A DNA stretch of 9,120 bases, taken from NCBI GenBank assembly GCA_026225435.1, contig JAMFST010000622.1, positions 1 to 9,120 on the forward strand, in the 5' to 3' direction. Positions 6,515-9,120 of the stretch are shown piece after piece. Within the stretch, counting starts at the first letter, position 1. Every line of letters starts with the position of its first letter. Below the pieces are notes generated by a model, which saw nothing but the letters and a program-made list of their open reading frames with translations, ran no database searches and was not told the origin of the DNA. Position numbers and translations under genes: made by a program. The DNA is from Labilithrix luteola. GTDB taxonomy: Bacteria; Myxococcota_A; Polyangia; Polyangiales; Polyangiaceae.

Positions 6515-7449
6515 TGCTCCACCTCGCTCGGTGCCGACGTATGCGCGGAGAAGAGGAGCTCAGTCCGCAGGAGCCCGATTCCTTCGGCCGACGCGGGAAT
6601 TCGTTCGTGGATGGAGCCGACATTGACGTGTACCTCGAGACCCAGATGCTCGAGTGGAGCGGCGACGCTGGCCTCCTCCTCCGCACGCCCGAGGAGCAGC
6701 TCCTCGAGCCGGCGCTGCGCCTCCGCGAGGATCGACTCGTTCGGCGTCAGCCACACGGAAGCGATACTCGCCCTCGTGTCCACGATCATCATGTCGTCAT
6801 CAGCAATTGCGAGGACGACGTGGGCGGGCACGAAGGCGAGCGGAATCCTCCGGCCGCGAGCGAGGATCACCGCGTGGGACGCGTACTCGCCGCCCGTCTG
6901 CGCCGTGCCCTCTGCTGCGGTTACGATCGCCACGACTCGGGTCGGAAGGACCGCGACGACCGATGGAGTGAGCGACTCGGTGACGAGCACGCGATCGCCG
7001 TCTCGACCTTCGAGGCGCGTCTCCACCGATCGCTGATTGTCGCCGACCGCGTCGAGCAGACGCGCGCGCGCATCGAGCAGAAGATCCGTCGACACCTGGG
7101 AGGTGGCGTCGTTGACGGCTTCTTCCACGGTTGCGCCACCGTCGACGCGTGCTGACAGGAGTGGAGCCAGCTCCGCGAGGATCGCGACCTCGGGCAGGAA
7201 CAGATCAGCCTCGCCGGGCGGGAGAAGGCGGATGAGCTCTTTGACGCCGCGACGCGTTCGACGAAGCGCGCGCGCAAGCCGGACGCGCTCCTCCTTCACG
7301 GTCCTCGTCACGCCGGAGGGTTCTGGATCGCTCTCGCATCTCACGGCCCGGCCTATGGCAATTCCTTCCACTACGGACGAACCCGCTTCGTGTCCGTGCG
7401 CGAAGGCCACGGTGGAGTCTTCCTGCCGGGCGTTGTCGTTGGTTTGCAT
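6325..7449 (-). CDS. PtsI-like N-terminal part: HPr-binding, phosphohistidine and PEP-binding start
   Basis: The 374-codon frame encodes authentic enzyme I sequence to about residue 317, then about 57 out-of-frame residues. In order: the GIAIG.A start of the family (residues 29-35), a helical HPr-interacting region shorter than in E. coli PtsI (about 50-150), the swivelling domain with GGEYASHAVILARG (His192 the expected phosphorylation site), and the opening of the PEP-binding barrel, EGIGLLRTELLF (Arg295), ending in PSEVEQ. ATG at 7449 is the longest start because an in-frame TGA lies four codons upstream. It has no Shine-Dalgarno. GTG at 7410 (residue 14) has AGGAAG at 7424-7419, eight bases upstream, and still keeps the whole domain, so it may be the true start. 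Without the barrel this fragment could at most keep the phosphohistidine domain and could not use PEP. Confidence 0.8.
   Translation of the reverse strand: MQTNDNARQEDSTVAFAHGHEAGSSVVEGIAIGRAVRCESDPEPSGVTRTVKEERVRLARALRRTRRGVKELIRLLPPGEADLFLPEVAILAELAPLLSARVDGGATVEEAVNDATSQVSTDLLLDARARLLDAVGDNQRSVETRLEGRDGDRVLVTESLTPSVVAVLPTRVVAIVTAAEGTAQTGGEYASHAVILARGRRIPLAFVPAHVVLAIADDDMMIVDTRASIASVWLTPNESILAEAQRRLEELLLGRAEEEASVAAPLEHLGLEVHVNVGSIHERIPASAEGIGLLRTELLFSAHTSAPSEVEQCAALRCAPSPGPSKARPSWCVCSMREATSRSGGCNRPPALRLREASRCCSCTPEFSTLSSGP
6494..6513 (-). repeat. Four tandem TGCGC units at the ptsI frameshift
   Basis: On the minus strand four perfect TGCGC units follow the codons for GAG CAG and are followed by GCC ATC GCC. 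A 5-bp unit changes frame with every gain or loss. Three units would read EQCAALRAIAG and connect both halves; four give a stop 374 codons into the gene. Confidence 0.95.
7419..7424 (-). promoter_or_regulatory. Possible ribosome binding site for an alternative GTG start of the ptsI-like gene
   Basis: AGGAAG (7424 to 7419, minus strand) lies eight bases before GTG at 7410. The ATG at 7449 lacks any comparable site. Starting at 7410 would drop 13 non-conserved residues and keep the family's GIAIG motif. Confidence 0.4.
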
Positions 7450-7499
7450 GGGGGCTCACACGAGCTTCGAGACGAGCGCGATGGCGTGCGTGCGATGAT

Positions 7500-7614
7500 C
7501 GTACGACCGTCCCCCGAGAACGCTCGACGTACGAGACCCTTCGGCTCGAAGTTGGTCCGGCCATCGAGCTGTGCAGAGGGAGCGCCGACCGGCAGCGCCC
7601 GGAAAGTCCGTACG
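7500..7614. promoter_or_regulatory. Three CGTACG palindromes in the leader of the ptsI-like gene
   Basis: The 211-bp gap 7450-7660 contains CGTACG at 7500-7505 (within TCGTACGA), 7528-7533 (within ACGTACGA) and 7609-7614 (within CCGTACGG). The first two are 28 bp apart. Such clustering upstream of a start could mark an operator, but no known regulator is matched and no -35/-10 pair could be recognised. Confidence 0.2.
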
Positions 7615-7631
7615 GGTTGGCGGCAGCTGAA

Positions 7632-7645
7632 GCAGGCCTCCCTGC
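7632..7645 (-). terminator. Small hairpin after the ABM-family gene
   Basis: GCAGG (7632-7636) and CCTGC (7641-7645) pair over a 4-nt loop, beginning 16 bases past the stop of the ABM gene. The stem is short and lacks a T-run, so terminator function is doubtful. Confidence 0.2.
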
Positions 7646-7660
7646 GTGCGCATCCTCGCG

Positions 7661-7969
7661 TTATGCCGCGGGCGCGCTCCGCGGAAACAGCACCTTGGTG
7701 GTGCGGATCTCCGGCGCGCCGTCGAGCGTATCGCCGGCTGCGGAGAAGAACTCCTTGAAGTACGGCGCTTCCTGGTGCGTCGCGTACGCCGCCTCGTCCC
7801 GGTACACCTCGTAGATGCAGAAGCAGCTCGGATCGCTAGCGTCTTCCAGGATGTCGAAGCGAAGGCAGCCGGGCTCCTCGAGGGAGCCGACGCCGTCGGC
7901 CTCGAGGTACTTGAGAAACCTTGCGCGCTCGGCGAGCTTCACCTTCAACGTGGCCAGGATAGCGATCAT
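7661..7969 (-). CDS. ABM-fold protein, LsrG/YgiN-like (putative monooxygenase or isomerase)
   Basis: This 102-residue protein matches the antibiotic biosynthesis monooxygenase (ABM) fold, a dimeric ferredoxin-like barrel, at typical full length. Diagnostic blocks are the first strand IAILATLKVK (2-11), SLEEPGCLRFDIL (29-41), CFCIYEVYRDEAAYATH (49-65), APYFKEF (68-74) and the last strand RTTKVLF (89-95). The EPG.LRFD...IYE.Y.DE.A...H order is very close to E. coli LsrG, which processes phospho-AI-2, and to YgiN-type quinol monooxygenases. Which activity applies cannot be told from the sequence, and no other lsr gene is visible. The protein is cytosolic. A GAGG is present 13 bases before the ATG, too far to be a good Shine-Dalgarno. 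The gene sits 211 bp upstream of the ptsI-like gene on the same strand. Confidence 0.88.
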   Translation of the reverse strand: MIAILATLKVKLAERARFLKYLEADGVGSLEEPGCLRFDILEDASDPSCFCIYEVYRDEAAYATHQEAPYFKEFFSAAGDTLDGAPEIRTTKVLFPRSAPAA

Positions 7970-7975
7970 GCTGGC

Positions 7976-7986
7976 GAGGTTACCTC
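7976..7986. promoter_or_regulatory. GAGGT-T-ACCTC palindrome just upstream of the ABM gene
   Basis: A perfect 5-bp inverted repeat around one base lies six bases before the ATG at 7969. It could be part of an operator or a leader hairpin occluding the start, but chance is quite possible for so short a site. Confidence 0.15.
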
Positions 7987-8073
7987 AGGGCAGGCGACGG
8001 GCAAGAGCACTGCGCATCCTCGTTGGCCGACCGCGATGGCGCTTCCCGCTCCGAAGACGGCGAGCGCGCTCCC

Positions 8074-9120
8074 CTACTGGCACCCCGGGACCGTCATGCC
8101 GGCCGCTGCGGCGGTCGAGCAGCCGATGCACAGGTGGTTGTCGGGGCAGGTGCCCTGGACGAAGAGCACTCCGCCGACGGAGGTGTTCGCGCACTTGCTG
8201 ACGCACGCCCCGGCGCCGGCGGGAACGATGCCGCCGATGGCGGCCGTGCAGGTCATGACGGTGCCCTTGGTGTCGGGCGCCGGGAGGTACTCGTTCGGGA
8301 CGCAGAGGTAGTTGGCTGCGTTCGTCGGGCAGGTGTTCGCTTCGAGCGAGCCTTGCTGAGCCGTCGGGACCTGGCTCGTCGGGACACAGGTGCCTTCGGG
8401 CGTGCTGGTGCCGTCGGTCGACGTGCAGCACGTCGGGAAGGTGAACTTCGGCTTCGCGGGCGCGTCGCACGCGAGGTTGCACGCTCCGGTGGAGACGCCG
8501 GTGAAGGGGTCGTAACAGGGCGCGCACAGCTCGCCGGTGGCGCAGGTCTTCTGCGCGAGCTGGCTCGCCTGCGCCTGGATGGCGGGCAGGCAGTCCGACG
8601 TGCAGCGGCCTTCCGAGGCCGGATCGTCGAACGGTACGCAGCTCGCCGGGATCCCCTTCCCCGCCTTCTCCGTGACCGAGTCCGGCGCGCAGAAGCCGCC
8701 CGGGCACGTCGCGAGCTGCGCCTGCTGCGCGGTCGGCACCAGGGCCGACGGCACGCAATGGGCACCGCCGCAGGCGGGAGTGCACGCCGGGAAGACCGAC
8801 GGGTCGACGAGATTGGCGCCCGTGTACGGGCACTGGAGGATCAACGGCGGCTTCGCGGGCTTGTCACACGCGATCGAGCACGCGCCCGTGGGGACGGTCG
8901 GATCGGCCGCGGTCGGGTTGAAGCAAGGGGCACACTTCTCGTTCGCGCCACACGTGTCGGTCGGCAGCAGGCTCGCCTGGGAGGCGATGAGCGGGAGGCA
9001 CTCGGAGAGGCAGCGGCCTTCCGCACCGGCGATCGACGTGCATGTGGTGGGAACCGCGTTACCGCCGCTGCTCGAGAGCGTGTCGGGAGTGCAGAAGCCA
9101 CCGGTGCACGCCGCGAGCTG
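8074..9120 (-). CDS. Cysteine-rich repeat secreted protein, 5' end beyond the window
   Basis: The frame is open from the right edge (first full codon CAG at 9120) to the TAG at 8074, giving 348 residues of a longer protein. A TTG at 8844 is not a real start, because the same cysteine-rich pattern continues upstream through in-frame sequence. The visible part is built from modules of about 125-134 residues: (A/T)C.GGFC.PD, C...EGRC.S.CLP.I..QAS.L, TC...E.CAPC, TGAC..ACD.PAKP, then FPAC or FPTCC and PT.Q. Two modules are nearly complete and a third is truncated and diverged, ending GCSTAAAAGMTVPGCQ. The density of paired cysteines and lack of charged helices indicate an exported, disulfide-bonded protein. 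The signal peptide would be outside the window. I do not recognise a named family; similar cysteine-repeat proteins are common in myxobacteria. There is no enzymatic motif. Confidence 0.8.
   Translation of the reverse strand, partial: QLAACTGGFCTPDTLSSSGGNAVPTTCTSIAGAEGRCLSECLPLIASQASLLPTDTCGANEKCAPCFNPTAADPTVPTGACSIACDKPAKPPLILQCPYTGANLVDPSVFPACTPACGGAHCVPSALVPTAQQAQLATCPGGFCAPDSVTEKAGKGIPASCVPFDDPASEGRCTSDCLPAIQAQASQLAQKTCATGELCAPCYDPFTGVSTGACNLACDAPAKPKFTFPTCCTSTDGTSTPEGTCVPTSQVPTAQQGSLEANTCPTNAANYLCVPNEYLPAPDTKGTVMTCTAAIGGIVPAGAGACVSKCANTSVGGVLFVQGTCPDNHLCIGCSTAAAAGMTVPGCQ
8355..9120 (-). repeat. Large tandem protein-level repeats in the cysteine-rich protein
   Basis: Module A occupies about 9120-8719 (cut by the window edge or just complete) and module B about 8718-8356. 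A diverged partial module lies below 8355. Corresponding cysteines are spaced 134 residues (A to B) and 125 residues (B to C) apart. Similarity is obvious at protein level (QLA.C.GGFC, EGRC.S.CLP.I, CAPC, TGAC..ACD.PAKP) and weaker in the DNA. Confidence 0.7.

Larger units (their letters stand above)
5831..7449 (-). pseudogene. ptsI: Frameshifted PtsI-like phosphoenolpyruvate-protein phosphotransferase (whole locus)
   Basis: Enzyme I takes phosphate from phosphoenolpyruvate onto a histidine and passes it to HPr in the cytoplasm. Here its two halves lie in different minus-strand frames that meet at a 5-bp tandem repeat, 6494-6513. Reading three instead of four repeat units joins them into 537 residues, somewhat short of the usual 570-590. 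The conserved PSEVEQ to GGDK spacing is then exactly that of E. coli PtsI as I recall it (22 residues from Q to D). Retained residues include phospho-acceptor His192, Arg295, the Arg of VVVRLFDAGGDK, the Glu of MVETP, Asn-Asp of GTNDL and Cys478 of CGEMAGD. The sequence is divergent: there is an insertion before the active His, and the NP.LG.R motif is degraded to SPPARG. As written, the product would stop after residue 374. It is called a pseudogene by structure, but phase variation or sequence error are real alternatives. No HPr or EII gene is nearby. Confidence 0.75.

Noticed and set aside
5729..7036. Plus-strand open frame of 435 codons opposite the ptsI-like gene
   Set aside because: The minus strand carries clear enzyme I motifs over the same DNA, and the plus-strand peptide has no recognisable domain.
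8074..8844. Start of the cysteine-rich protein at TTG 8844
   Set aside because: The frame stays open to the window edge and the same cysteine module continues upstream, so 8844 is internal.
1..9120. CRISPR array, tRNA or rRNA genes, insertion sequence or phage genes
   Set aside because: No spaced direct repeats, cloverleaf candidates, transposase or integrase motifs, or terminal inverted repeats were seen on reading both strands.

Overview
This is a GC-rich stretch of bacterial chromosome. Its style is that of a myxobacterium (order Polyangiales or relatives). The signs are surface lipoproteins with long Asp/Ala-rich linkers behind the lipobox, multi-repeat cysteine-rich secreted proteins, a C-terminal domain with the 'YRFSLDGGASWTYCD' signature that I associate with myxobacterial surface proteins, strong G/C at third codon positions, and genes loosely spaced and mostly on one strand. 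The taxonomic call is inference from protein style; no rRNA or other marker gene is present.

Layout. 19-1398 (+) is a lipoprotein that looks like a seven-bladed Asp-box (BNR) propeller. It converges on 1477-3558 (-), a 693-residue lipoprotein with a DA-rich linker, three exact-period 55-residue cysteine repeats, an SbsA/Big_5-like Ig domain and the myxobacterial C-terminal domain. 3758-4453 (-) is a coiled-coil, single-pass membrane protein whose start is fixed by a strong Shine-Dalgarno sequence. 4454-4919 holds no gene I can support. 4920-5741 (-) is an HD-domain metal-dependent hydrolase resembling the cyanamide-hydratase-type branch. 5831-7449 (-) is a divergent PtsI (PTS enzyme I) gene broken by a frameshift. 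7661-7969 (-) is a small ABM-fold protein close to LsrG/YgiN. 8074 to the right edge (-) is the 3' part of a large secreted cysteine-rich repeat protein whose start lies outside the window.

The most striking feature is in the ptsI-like gene. The two halves of the enzyme lie in different frames and meet exactly at four tandem copies of the 5-mer TGCGC (6494-6513). Removing one 5-bp copy restores one continuous 537-residue enzyme I with the canonical 22-residue spacing between the 'EEEQ' and 'GGDK' motifs. Nearly all catalytic residues are present, so this is a fresh slippage event, a reversible phase-variation switch, or a sequencing/assembly error.

No operon-level pathway is evident. The HD hydrolase, the enzyme I-like gene and the ABM protein share a strand with gaps of about 90-210 bp and could be co-transcribed, but there is no HPr or EII gene here. 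The three secreted proteins point to cell-surface or extracellular roles. I saw no tRNA, rRNA, CRISPR array, transposase or prophage gene.
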